Below are positions 44,011 to 54,238 of a stretch of 64,000 nucleotides of DNA, in pieces. Source of the DNA: Xestospongia bergquistia (Eukaryota; Porifera; Demospongiae; Haplosclerida; Petrosiidae); NCBI GenBank assembly GCA_963965975.1, contig OZ014419.1:4243677-4307676 (forward strand), given 5' to 3'. Every line of letters starts with the position of its first letter. Position 1 is the first letter of the stretch. Under the pieces are notes generated by a model, which was not told where the DNA came from, searched no databases, and saw only the letters and a program-made list of their open reading frames with translations. The position numbers were made by a program, and so were the translations under genes.

Positions 44011-44754
44011 TATAAACCTATTATACCTAATAGCACACAACACATTTATTGTGTAATATTATTATGAATTCATTAATACTTGTTATCTGTATTTTGTATA
44101 AATTCTGTTTTCTAACAAAGTTTTTGTGATCTCGTATACTAAAACAATAACACTTTTGTAAATCTCCTATTCATGGTAGTGTCTACAATTTTACTGGTAG
44201 AATCTAATTTGGTTCTTGTTACTTACTGTTTAATGTAGCCTCCTGTATTGATCTCTTGTTGCCATCTACTGTGGCTGTTATAACTCTTGAGTTGTTGTTA
44301 CTATACAAGTTCTATCTTGTGTTAATATCTCCTGTGACTGTTAACACTCTTATACTTGATCTGACATTTTGTTTAGTCCTCTATGTTATCTTTAACATCC
44401 ATCTCCTGCAGCTGTTCTATAACACTTTGTATGATGTTATATTATTGTCTGTACCCTACATTCATTAGTTTTTCAGTACTTTTGTAGACTAAAGATGTTC
44501 TATTGTTTTCTTGATATATCTTACATATTACAGTATTGTAGTGTATGACCCAGAGAGTTCATGTCTTGTAGTGTATGACTCACAGAGTTCATGTACTGTA
44601 ATATTTCTTCTTCCTCTTGCTATTCTTGTTTCCTGTTGTCTTGTTTTGTTTGTTGTATATTATTCCTACATATTCTGACATTGTCACAGATGTTTTCTAC
44701 TAGATAATGCTCGCATAAGTATTATTACTGGTGTCTGTAATTTTACTTCAGTTC
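44011..44754. other. Spacer with a 36-bp tandem duplication
   Basis: TC/TG-rich sequence with no supported gene. Two adjacent copies of 'tagtgtatgacccagagagt' plus 'tcatgtcttg' lie at about 44537-44600. Confidence 0.6.
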
Positions 44755-45535
44755 TCTTACTGGTATCTAAAATTTTACTCCAATTCTTTTACTGACATCT
44801 GTAATATTATTCCAGTTCTCTTACTGACATCTATAATTTTACTCCAGTTCTTTTACTGACATCTCTATACATTCTCTTACTGGTATCTAAAATTTTACTC
44901 CAATTCTTTTACTGACATCTGTAATATTATTCCAGTTCTCTTACTGACATCTATAATTTTACTCCAGTTCTTTTACTGACATCTCTATACTCCAATTCTC
45001 TTACTGGTATCTAAAATTTTACTCCAATTCTTTTACTGACATCTGTAATATTATTCCAGTTCTCTTACTGACATCTATAATTTTACTCCAGTTCTTTTAC
45101 TGACATCTCTATACTCCAGTTCTCTTATTGGCATCTAAAATTTTACTTTAGTTCTTTTGCTGACATCTATAATTTTACTCCAGTTCTTTACTGACATCTC
45201 TATATTCCAGTTCTCTTATTGACATCTAAAATTTTACTTCAGTATTTTTTTACTGGCATCTAAAATTTTACTTCAGTACTTTTACTGGCATCTAGAATTT
45301 TATTTCAGTACCTTTTACTTGCAACTAAAAATTTACTTAACTATTTTTTTACTGGCATCTAAAAATTTACTACAGCATTTTTACTGGCATCTAGAATTTT
45401 ACTTAAGTCTTTTTTACTGGCATCTAAAAATTTACTACAGTATTTTTTACTGGCATCTAAAAATTTACTTCAGTATTTTTAATGGCATCTAAAAATTTAC
45501 TTCAGTATGGCATCTAGAATTTTAGGTTTTATAGC
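44755..45535. repeat. Minisatellite of about 30-bp units with higher-order repeats
   Basis: The basic unit is 'ttttactgacatctataatt' plus 'ttactccag'. From about 44755 to 45120 units of four types recur in fixed order, forming a higher-order repeat of about 115 bp present roughly three times and nearly identical. From 45120 to 45535 the units become simpler and more divergent ('actggcatctaaaaatttac'). The contrast suggests recent expansion at the left and older sequence at the right. Confidence 0.9.
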
Positions 45536-45559
45536 AGATGTCTATGAAATCTAAACTCT

Positions 45560-46270
45560 TCTCTTTATCCCAGATAACCGACATGGACTGTTGTACACTA
45601 GAATTTTAAGTAATTTTAATATACAACAGACTTTTGTCAATTTATAATAATAATTATTGCTGCTCTGTCGTAATAACTATTTTTCATTTTATAGTAGGAC
45701 TGTTTTCTAGTGGAGATGATCATCAACTAATTGAGAGTTATAAACTCATTTTAAATAATACCTACTTTTAGGATAGAATAAGTCTGTTTGCTAATCTATT
45801 AGAGATGAGTGTTTTTCCTTCCAGTAAGTTAATAGAAACACTTATTAAATAATTGTTTTTACTATTTATTCTCTTCTATTATAATAGTAATTTATTCTAC
45901 ATCAACATGTGATGATCTACATCTAGTATAGTCCTATAATATACTATATATGTAAGTCATATCTATTATTAAATTACTAATTTACTAACTATTTGTTCTG
46001 TAGTGTAATGATATAATGTTCTAATTGTTGTGAGTTGTATAGTAACTATAATTTTAGAACAAAACAAATTCAGATACATTTAGTAGGTCTATTAATAAAC
46101 TAATAAGAGATGATCTGATAACATTTGTTAACATACCTACTGTAAGTTGAATTATTAAATAATACAATGTCTACTAAATGAACCTCAATGTTTTATAATA
46201 GGATAGAAAGGTTAATGTCACTGGTAATGATGATCTTATGTACATTAACTGATGACTAATGTAAGTTATC
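45560..46270 (+). repeat. Duplicated segment copy 1 (pair with 47700-48125)
   Basis: Blocks 'gacatggactgttgtacact', 'actatttttcattttatagt' and 'ggagatgatcatcaactaat' recur at 47735-47945. A later block around 46200-46260 ('ttaactgatgactaatgtaa') recurs near 48000. Copy 2 is shorter and has internal deletions. Confidence 0.85.
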
Positions 46271-46590
46271 TGTTATAATAATATGGACATTTCTTTACTA
46301 AACATGTATTTTTTATAATTTTTAGATGGACTTTGGTCTATTATATAGGTGTATGGTTTTCTGATAACTTAGACTGTAAGTTTGATGTATCATTAACTTA
46401 ACAATCATATACTAAACTATTTCCTTTAGTTCTATAGTGATACTTTGATGACTAGACTGGAGATGATGCAGTGATGTTCTTTAATAAACACTCTATGTAA
46501 GATTGATCTTTATAATACCTTTTGTTGTTAATTCTATTTAACTTTTCATTCTGTAGTGATGTTCAAGTTGAGTGTAAATCAACTGGTGGA
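46271..46590. other. AT-rich spacer
   Basis: No gene is supported. Several short segments contain gtaagt-like and tag-like signals, but no coding blocks link them. Confidence 0.45.
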
Positions 46591-46594
46591 GATG

Positions 46595-46722
46595 GTAGAG
46601 ATGATGAATGAGATAATGATGGAGATGATGATGGAGATAATGATTGAGATTGTGATGGAGATGATGATGGAGATGGAGATGGTGGTGATGGTGATGATTG
46701 AGATGGTAATGGAGATAATGGT
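46595..46722 (+). repeat. GATGGA/GATGAT low-complexity tract
   Basis: A run of 'gatggagatgatgatggaga'-type hexamers. A frame would encode acidic repeats but has TGA stops, so coding is unlikely. Confidence 0.8.
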
Positions 46723-47224
46723 TGTATATTAATAGTTACACTATATATAGTACAATTATAAACTGTTTTGGTCTCCTTTAATTGGTTTATCTACTACTAA
46801 CACTGTGTGGACATCAATAATTGTTTATGGGCCTGGAAAAATATTCAACATTGTTGGTTGTGGCTTTTATCTTGGTTCTTGAGGTTGACAGTCTTTGTGT
46901 GTTGAGTATGGTCAGGGATCAGTTTGTGTGTTGTGCATATGGACATCATAATGTGATTATAGGTAGTTGATGAGTCTGGGGTATTAATAGGTGGATTTGG
47001 ACATGGAAGAACTGTTTGTATGTTATTTTGTCATTACTTTATAATATTATATCCTCCTCCTTGTCTTGTGGTACCTCACATCTCATTCATCTTTGTCTTT
47101 TGTAGGTTTTGTGTATCTATATATAAACTATCCTTGTATAACCTTCTAGGTCTTATTGATGTGTAACAGCGACTCTTTCTCTTGATATTAAACCTGACGT
47201 CAGACTCTTCCATATTTATTTTAA
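46723..47224. other. GT-rich spacer
   Basis: From about 46840 to 46980 one strand is GT-rich ('ctttgtgtgttgagtatggt'). A 73-codon minus-strand ORF ends here, but it derives largely from the adjacent minisatellite. No gene is supported. Confidence 0.5.
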
Positions 47225-47575
47225 TCCCTTTGTGTGTGTCTGTTACTGTGTCATAACGTTCTCCCTTTGTATTGTGTAATCCCCTTGTGTGTGTCATATA
47301 ATCCTGAATAATTTAACCCCTTCTGTTTCGTAATTGTTAACCATTGAGTGTGTTGTATATTAACCCTTTGTGTGTGTCGTATAATCTTGAATTATTTAAC
47401 CCTCCATTTCATAATTGTTACCATTGTGCAGGATGTTTACCCCTTTATGTGTGCTGTATAATCCTAAATAATTTAACCACTTCTGTTTCATAATTGTTAA
47501 CCATTGACTGTGTTACATATTTACCCCTTATGTGTTCTGTATAAGTCTGAATTATTTATCTCCCTTTGTAATTTT
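47225..47575. repeat. Minisatellite, about 98-bp unit, 3.5 copies
   Basis: Repeats of 'ccctttgtgtgtgtcgtata', 'atcctgaataatttaacccc', 'ttctgtttcgtaattgttaa' and 'ccattgagtgtgt'. The copies are moderately diverged. Confidence 0.85.
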
Positions 47576-47699
47576 TTGTAAATAATGCTGGCATCTCTAA
47601 TACTGACATCTCATTGTCATTGTATTACTGGTATCTGGATAGGTTTTAAAGGTTAGGTTTGTGCTGGCCTGTAGGATTTGATGGTTACATTTTATTAGT

Positions 47700-48125
47700 T
47701 GGTGTTTGTGAAGTGTAGGCTCTTCTCTTTCTCCCTAATAACTGACATGGACTGTTGTACACTAGAAAAGTATTTTTAATATAGAACAGACTCTTGTCAG
47801 TTTAAATAATTATTATTGCTGCTCTGTTATAATAACTATTTTTCATTTTATAGTAGGACTGCTTTCTACTGGAGATGATCATCAACTAATTGAGAGTTAT
47901 AAACTCAACAATTTAAATAATACCTTCTTTTAGGATAGAAAAGAAGTCTTTTTACTGACCCTTTTGTCACTGTAATAGATTTATGATCTAATCTACATTA
48001 ACTGATGACTACTGTACATTGACTTATTAAGTAATACAATTGTCTACTGAATGAACTATTTAATAGGATGGACAGGTTTAATGATCACTGGTAGTGATGA
48101 TCTGATGTACCAGATGACAAACGTC
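47700..48125 (+). repeat. Duplicated segment copy 2 (pair with 45560-46270)
   Basis: Direct-orientation match described under copy 1. Both copies sit just downstream of a minisatellite, so the duplicated unit may have included minisatellite DNA. Confidence 0.85.
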
Positions 48126-48164
48126 AAGTATTACTATTGTTTTCCATGGGGATAAAGAGCTGTG

Positions 48165-48686
48165 AATCTACTAATTCATCTTGTCCTTTTGAGTTAATCT
48201 CTTTAGCCAAAGAATTTGTTTTAAGCTTTCTTTATTATCCAGAAGGATCAAAATTACTTTATTCTTAACTATGATTTCATTTACCAATGCCGTTCACTAT
48301 TGTGTCTTCTCCTTGAAGTAGGAGGTGATCCTGTAATAAATGTTTTTTGGATGGGACGGAAGAACTTCAAGTAGCTCTTAAAAAGGCAGTTAATGCATAC
48401 AAAAATTGAAAGAATAGAGGAAGTTATAAGGATATTATTGAAATATGGTGCTCATGTAGACGCAACTAACAGTAAAGGCCTTACATTGTTCAGTGACATA
48501 GTTAAATCAAAGGTCCCATCATACAAAGCTTTATATTCTCCACATCTTCCTTTATCTTTCTATTGTATAGCAGCTAATGCTGTAGTGAAGTACTGTATAC
48601 CTTATGAAGGACTACCTTCTCATGTTATAGACTTTATGAAGTTACATAGTCCTCGTTACTTTAAGCAGTTAAATTATTTTCCTTAA
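48165..48686 (+). pseudogene. FEM-1-like ankyrin protein C-terminal remnant
   Basis: Coding-like sequence in shifting frames starts with 'SCPFELISLAKEFVLSFLYY', moves to 'CRSLLCLLLEVGGDPVIN' (the end of an ankyrin-like helix pair), then 'DGTEELQVALKKAVNAY', and finally an open frame from 48393. That frame has 'IEEVIRILLKYGAHVDATNS' (ankyrin repeat) and 'PLSFYCIAANAVVKYCIPYE' with 'GLPSHVIDFMKLH', resembling the C-terminal BC-box/cullin-box region of FEM-1 proteins (CUL2 E3 ligase substrate receptors). Frameshifts near 48265, 48345 and 48400 mark it as a pseudogene. It lacks visible introns, which hints at an RNA-derived copy, but that is not proven. Confidence 0.6.
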
Positions 48687-48808
48687 AATTGTTTGACATA
48701 TGTTAAATTAAATTAGTTTATTTGCATGCTTTATTTTGCAAATATTAATGATGTTTATATCTAGACTTTTGGGAAGACATGTTGCCTTCTTTTCATTTGT
48801 TGACTGAT

Positions 48809-49725
48809 GAGTGACTGTGTTATTGTACAGAGTTTATCCATATCCCAAAAAAATGGATTATTAATTAAACTAAATTTAATTGCAGCTAGCACTGAATTAC
48901 GAATTTTATAGAATTTTTCATCAGATCAAAATTTAATAGAGGAAAAACATACTTTGTACATATGTTTGAGCCACACATTTCATTGGTGATAAGATATAAG
49001 AGTGTATGACAATCACTTCACCTCCAAACATTCTTCTATATAGGTTTAATTAATCACATGTTGTTTTATTTTGTGTCCTTAAATTCAAGTGAAGGATTAT
49101 ATTTATCTAAAGGTGAACAATCTGGAGGTGAAGGATTTTTCTTCCATATTAATCGCCAAGAATGAAAATGTTCTCCTACAGGCATGTCCAGGAACACTTA
49201 GGGTGTCTTCTCATTATCATTATTAAATCAAGCATGTTCTTCTATAATAAAGAAAATTTTCAATGCAATATATATTGAGTATATTATTATTAATACATAT
49301 TAAGTTCAAGTAACACATTGTTTATGTATCATTAAGTGAAGTATAATATTTATAATGGCATTACAAACATGAGGAATAGCACTCATTAACACATTTGTAA
49401 AGCTGTGGTTATAGAAATGGATGAGATTTTTAGAACTAGTGAAGAAACTGTGAACAAATCATTTGAAAACAAAGATTTCATTTCCTCATCATTGTTGATA
49501 TTTATTACTTCTAACATGCCATTGTTTCTCACATACTTATGATAGTATTCACAAAGTGATTGGCATTTGTTTGACAACCATTTATATAAACTTCCATGTA
49601 TAATCTCATAGTAATAGACTAGTTAATGACAATAGAGTAAAAGTCATTTGTTTAGTACACAAAGTACTGTTCAGTTTATCATTAATAATTAAAATAGTAT
49701 ATATTATTAATACTTTTAAATATAA
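48809..49725 (+). repeat. 0.9-kb duplicated segment, copy 2 (pair with 37743)
   Basis: Direct repeat of 37743-38660; see that entry. It carries the minus-strand 63-codon ORF at 49386-49577. Differences include single-base changes and small indels ('aaaaatgg' versus 'aaaaaaatgg', a 9-bp insertion near 49121). Confidence 0.9.
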
Positions 49726-49935
49726 ATATATTTATTAGTGATGTGTGCAATCCACATAACTATGAATTAGTTAGAAGGCTCTATTTTATTTAACAGTAAG
49801 ATATGCACTATGATAGGGAGAAGAGTCAAAAAAAAGAAAAAAGTAGATCATGGTATGATTTCTCTTCACAGTTGTATGGAGATTGGAAAAGAGTTGAAAA
49901 TGAAAGCTTCTGATACAATCCTTTGTATTAAATAG

Positions 49936-50736
49936 CCCAACTCCTTGTATTTAGTTCTCTATTTTCCTGATGTACTTGATAATATTATATTCACCAATCC
50001 ACAGTACTTGGTCAATTTGGTCACTTGCATCATTCGAACTTCGTTTATTGATCCTGCAAAATATCAAAGATTGTGGCCATATCAAGGCTGGAATATACAG
50101 CTTCGAGAAAAAGGTAAATGTTAGTCATAACTCTACAATTATTGTTGTTGTTATAGGGTGTGTTCCTGCTACTGTAGTAGCTTTACTAAATAGGAAGACT
50201 CCTTCAACCTTCAGATTAGATGGTGCATCACCAGAATTCTCAAATCAACTACACTATGGAGGTGTCTGATGAATTAGGAGGGTCACTTTTGTTGGTTGAT
50301 TCTCTTTCTTGGATGGATGTCTAATTTACTGGTATTCCTATCAGTAATTGTAGCATCATACACCATACACTGGATGAAGCTGTATCATCCTGTGCTGATC
50401 CTCTGTCATATGAGCCTTCTGCTCTCAAGTTTACAATTAGTCTGTTGTGTAGACATCCTGATCACATGATAGATTTAAATATACAACCACATCCAGCAGA
50501 GTTAAGTCACTTTAAATATGTTCGTTCAATGACTAATGACAAAATTAGAGCCAATACAACTTGATACAGAGAAAGAAGGACATTGGTTTACTGGATACAA
50601 AGGTATGATGTTTTCAACATTTATATCTTATTTTCTTATTTGTTATTTTAATTATAGATCAGACATCAGTTTATCAAATCCAATTAGTTCAAGTCCCTCC
50701 TATTCTGGATACACCTGATATGAACAAATTAAGTCT
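49936..50736 (+). pseudogene. Roco/COR-like protein exons, decayed
   Basis: Exon 49936-50113 reads 'LYLVLYFPDVLDNIIFTNPQ' and 'YLVNLVTCIIRTSFIDP', the pattern of a COR-type segment in Roco proteins ('lyFpd..l....i.nPq.lv.l...ii'). A 43-nt intron leads to 50157, reading 'GCVPATVVALLNRKTPSTFR'. After a frameshift near 50258 another frame reads 'TGIPISNCSIIHHTLDEAVS' and 'YEPSALKFTISLLCRHPDHM'. This pattern I associate with the C-terminal part of Roco-like or NACHT-like innate-immunity-type proteins in invertebrates. Exons near 50655 ('QLVQVPPILDTPDMNKLSLV') and 50845 ('SYSNSDSEMMSHVPITS') may belong too. A stop near 50325 and the frameshift show decay. Assignment is tentative. Confidence 0.45.
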
Positions 50737-50931
50737 TGTACATACATTGATTCTATAAAGATAACAATATAGACAACTGAGATAATATTATTTTGAAACA
50801 ATATATTATACTTGTTAATGACTTATATCTATTAATGTAGATAATCAAGTATCTTATTCAAATTCAGATTCTGAAATGATGAGCCATGTTCCAATTACTT
50901 CAGGTAAGTTAATCTTTATAATACATATATA

Positions 50932-50939
50932 TAATTATA

Positions 50940-50986
<47 letters not shown>
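50932..50986. repeat. (AT)n microsatellite
   Basis: A pure TA run of about 50 bp preceded by interrupted AT. Confidence 0.95.
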
Positions 50987-50989
<3 letters not shown>

Positions 50990-51224
50990 TTAAGATTGTA
51001 TTTTTTTTAAAAAAATAAGCATCTTACAAGCAAGATTCACCATTTTACATATATGAATAAATATATCATATATAATTCATTATATATATTCATATATCAA
51101 CATTATTTACAATGTTTACAATTATAATAAAAGTATTTCTGTAACATGTACCATATACTGATTCCTGTACTTACATTTTATTCTTTAATCAATTTATAAT
51201 ATACTACATTTATTGATTGATTAA

Positions 51225-51480
51225 GCTATTCAAATTTTGACTGTTTAATGATCAAAACTAATTCCCATTATCTTCATCAATTCTATGTTACTTATCAACT
51301 GCTCAATATCTTTATCTTTTCTAAACTCATTTCAATCATTCAATATTCAACTATCTAGTAAATCCTTTAATCTCTCTATATCTATCCATTCATATAAATT
51401 AATAGGGTACATTTTAGTTTAATAACTGTAGACAATTAGTCTAAATTCTTGACTTATTGCTAGTACTGATGTATATACTG
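51225..51480 (-). repeat. Duplicated segment with coding-like minus strand, copy 1
   Basis: Matches 52450-52685 in direct orientation: 'attcccattatcttcatcaa', 'ctgctcaatatctttatctt', 'tctatccattcatataaatt', and 'tgctagtactgatgtatata'. On the minus strand both copies encode related peptides ('MDIDRLKDLIDNLIN' and 'IIELMKIMGI' in copy 2), suggesting an eroded transposon ORF. Confidence 0.75.
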
Positions 51481-51771
51481 ATCTAGTAGCAATTAAGCTA
51501 ATATACCCAGATATTGTTTATTACTTAGAATACTAATTATGTTCTTTTATTTTATTTTAAAAGATTTGTGCAATAGAATTTCTTATCGTTAGTGACTTGA
51601 ATAAGTTTACATGTTAGTATTATGAATTTTGTAAATTTTGACATCAACTTCATTATAATTCCATAGACAGTAAATGGCTTTGTGTTCTAAAAGATGTAAG
51701 AGCAATCATTGAGAAACAGATATGCAAAATTAAGTAATAAGAAGAACAATGACAGCATATCACTTGATCTC

Positions 51772-52082
51772 TGTTAATAATACCAGATATAAGCTAGAAT
51801 GAAATTATCTTCACCTTTCAAAAGATACACTATATAAACAACATGTGTGTATTTACTATATAACACTAGTACTAACTGTAATAACTTCAATATTAACTGA
51901 GCAATAACTGTCTTTATAACCAACAAGTAGACTCATGTGATTGTACAGAAAATAACTATTTTATACTAAGCAGTTCACATGGTCAAGTACAACCCTGAAT
52001 ACATGATCTAAGTGATAATCAAAGTTATAATCAAAACAATACTGTATAATAATAAACAAAATATATCTTTTAAGTTATCACA
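51772..52082 (-). mobile_element. Candidate Gypsy 3' LTR
   Basis: On the minus strand a purine-rich tract 'gtaagaagggagaaaa' is followed by TGTGATAACTTAAAAG, the expected layout of a polypurine tract and LTR start. A matching end, TTATTAACA, lies 311 bp on. No second LTR was found, so the boundaries are provisional. Confidence 0.4.
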
Positions 52083-52445
52083 TTTTCTCCCTTCTTACTG
52101 CAAAAGTAATGGAGCTAAGTGGTCAGGAGGTTTTCTATTTCTGTTAGAATGACGTCTTGTTTCTACATTACCAGGTGAGTTATTACTTGAAATAGGTGTC
52201 TCAATAGAGTTATCAATGGGTGATTCAGATGATGATTCTGTGGGTTACGGAACTGATTCAATCGGAAAATCTAATTGAGAGTTTTTGTCATTATTTGGTG
52301 TAGTTAATGTCTTTTCACTAGTTTCTGCCCTTTTCCTGAGTTGGTCAGCGTGTCTGCATCACTCATTTCCTCCTTCTAATTTTACTATGAATGAGACTGG
52401 TCCTGTTTGCTTCAAAATAAAACCAGGTAGCCAGGTAGGTCCTGA
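52083..52445 (-). pseudogene. Gypsy-type integrase C-terminal tail
   Basis: On the minus strand from 52445 a frame reads 'WLPGFILKQTGPVSFIVKLE', a stop, then 'CRHADQLRKRAET'. This is the GPY/F-like module and 'R.H.DQLR' end of Gypsy (Metaviridae) polyproteins. After more breaks the polar end 'VETRRHSNRNRKPPDHLAPL' follows, the usual basic C-terminus, just before the purine tract. Stops and frame changes show it is dead. The upstream reverse transcriptase and integrase core are not in the window. Confidence 0.65.
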
Positions 52446-52449
52446 TTAT

Positions 52450-52685
52450 TCAATGATCCAAAATAATTCCCATTATCTTCATCAATTCTATAATATTTCT
52501 CAACTGCTCAATATCTGTATCTGTTTCTGTACTCATTTCAATTATTCAATTTATTAAATTATCTATTAAATCCTTCAATCTGTCTATGTCCATCCATTCA
52601 TACAAATAGTAGGGTATATTATAATTAATAACTATAGACAATCAGTCTATATTCTTCTTGACTTTTTGCTGGTACTGATGTATAT
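52450..52685 (-). repeat. Duplicated segment with coding-like minus strand, copy 2
   Basis: Pair of 51225-51480. It lies directly upstream (minus sense) of the Gypsy integrase tail, and copy 1 lies beyond the candidate LTR. Confidence 0.75.
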
Positions 52686-52689
52686 AATG

Positions 52690-53480
52690 TGTTTCAAGGT
52701 TGTTTTAATAGCAAAGTCATTTATTAATACATATATGGAAACATCTGCTAACTTGCATTAAGCCTTTAATATAATGACTGATGATTTGATTTCTGAGGAC
52801 CTATGTTAAACTCTTAACTATGTGTGCATATAGTTAATATGCCATTAATTAACATACTTGCTACATTGCTTTGTTTACATAGCAGAAGCAAAGATGACTA
52901 TATATAGTAATGTTTACATTATTGTGTAAGTGTCATAAGTATCTGTGAACATGACCACTTAAATTATTAAAAAAATACCAAAAAAACATGTTCAGTTACA
53001 AATCTACTAAAAGTAAAACATATATACAGTAGCTATCATCAAAGTTTCATGTAACTCTTGCAAAGAAGTGACAGTTGTATTAAGTGTCTCTCTATATACA
53101 TGAAAAATTATGCCAATATTGTTTGTCTATAATCACAACCCAACAGCTTATAAAACAACCTTTTAATGATGCCAGTAGTTAGTAATTACTTACACATAAA
53201 TATACATTGTGTGCAGTGCACACCATTCATTATAACAATCATTTACATCGACATTAACTACATATTTGTAAGCTATATAATTGTTTATATATTCATTAGC
53301 TAACTTTTGTATTATCATTACAATTATCCAGGTTGTCATTTAGTTGTTGCTAATGCAACCAATTGGATCATTTTACTATATCTGTTCATTTTCTTTTTTA
53401 AACACTCCTCCTTTGTCATAATTTTGTTAAATTAAAGATTTTGAGTCCAAAATTTTACCATAATCATCTAGAGTAGAAAC
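52690..53480. other. Non-coding, AT-rich
   Basis: No gene, repeat array or element recognised. Confidence 0.5.
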
Positions 53481-53518
53481 CAGAGCTGTAGCAGTTGGTC
53501 TCTTTGGGAAAAAAAGCA

Positions 53519-54238
53519 CACAAGTACCAAGTACAAGGAGCTTAACAAGTCAAGTTAAAATGCTCCATTGAGCATTACAGATGAACAAGTACTTGTCTGT
53601 GCTAATTCGCATATAATAATCTACTGGAATAAATATTTAGATATGTGCACATAGAATTGATAGTTACTTCATTAATTTTACTCTCAAGTTTTCAAGTCAT
53701 AAAATAACTTGCAATAAGAATTGTTGTATTATAGAAAGACTTACAGCTTGGTTAGGACTAAGACCTAAGGTATTGATATATATTAAGAAATCATTGTTTT
53801 TAGTGTTATGGATATTTCAAAAAGAATGAACACATTAACATCATAGGTATTGTGTGAAGGTAATGGACTTTCAAACCCCAAACATTCATATATTATATCT
53901 TTATGCAATAATGAATATTCATTTTGAAGAAAATGCAGTAGAGAGAACAATTATAACATCTAGTTTAATCAAGTAACATGCAGTATAACTGTAGATATAT
54001 AAACATATAACTTCAGTACTATTTTAACTGGTAGTTACTTATAGCATACCATACTTTATTACAAGAGATTTATAGTCCCTGAGTATGGAAGACTAACTTA
54101 ATTTCATATAGTATTGTAGCAATATCTAAATATGAGCATGCATTAGTCACTTACTTATCTACTAGCATTCACAATTATGTATGCTATTATGCAAGTTAAG
54201 ATGACAGTATTTTGAGCTCCTTGTACTTGGTACTTGTG
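53519..54238. mobile_element. Non-autonomous inverted-repeat element, about 720 bp
   Basis: CACAAGTACCAAGTACAAGG plus AGCT at 53519-53542 is matched in reverse complement at 54215-54238. The interior is AT-rich and non-coding, with an internal CAAGTACTTG palindrome near 53588. A CAGAGCTGTAGC sequence at 53481, just outside, resembles a hAT terminus, so the true end may lie farther out. No target duplication was confirmed. Confidence 0.6.
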
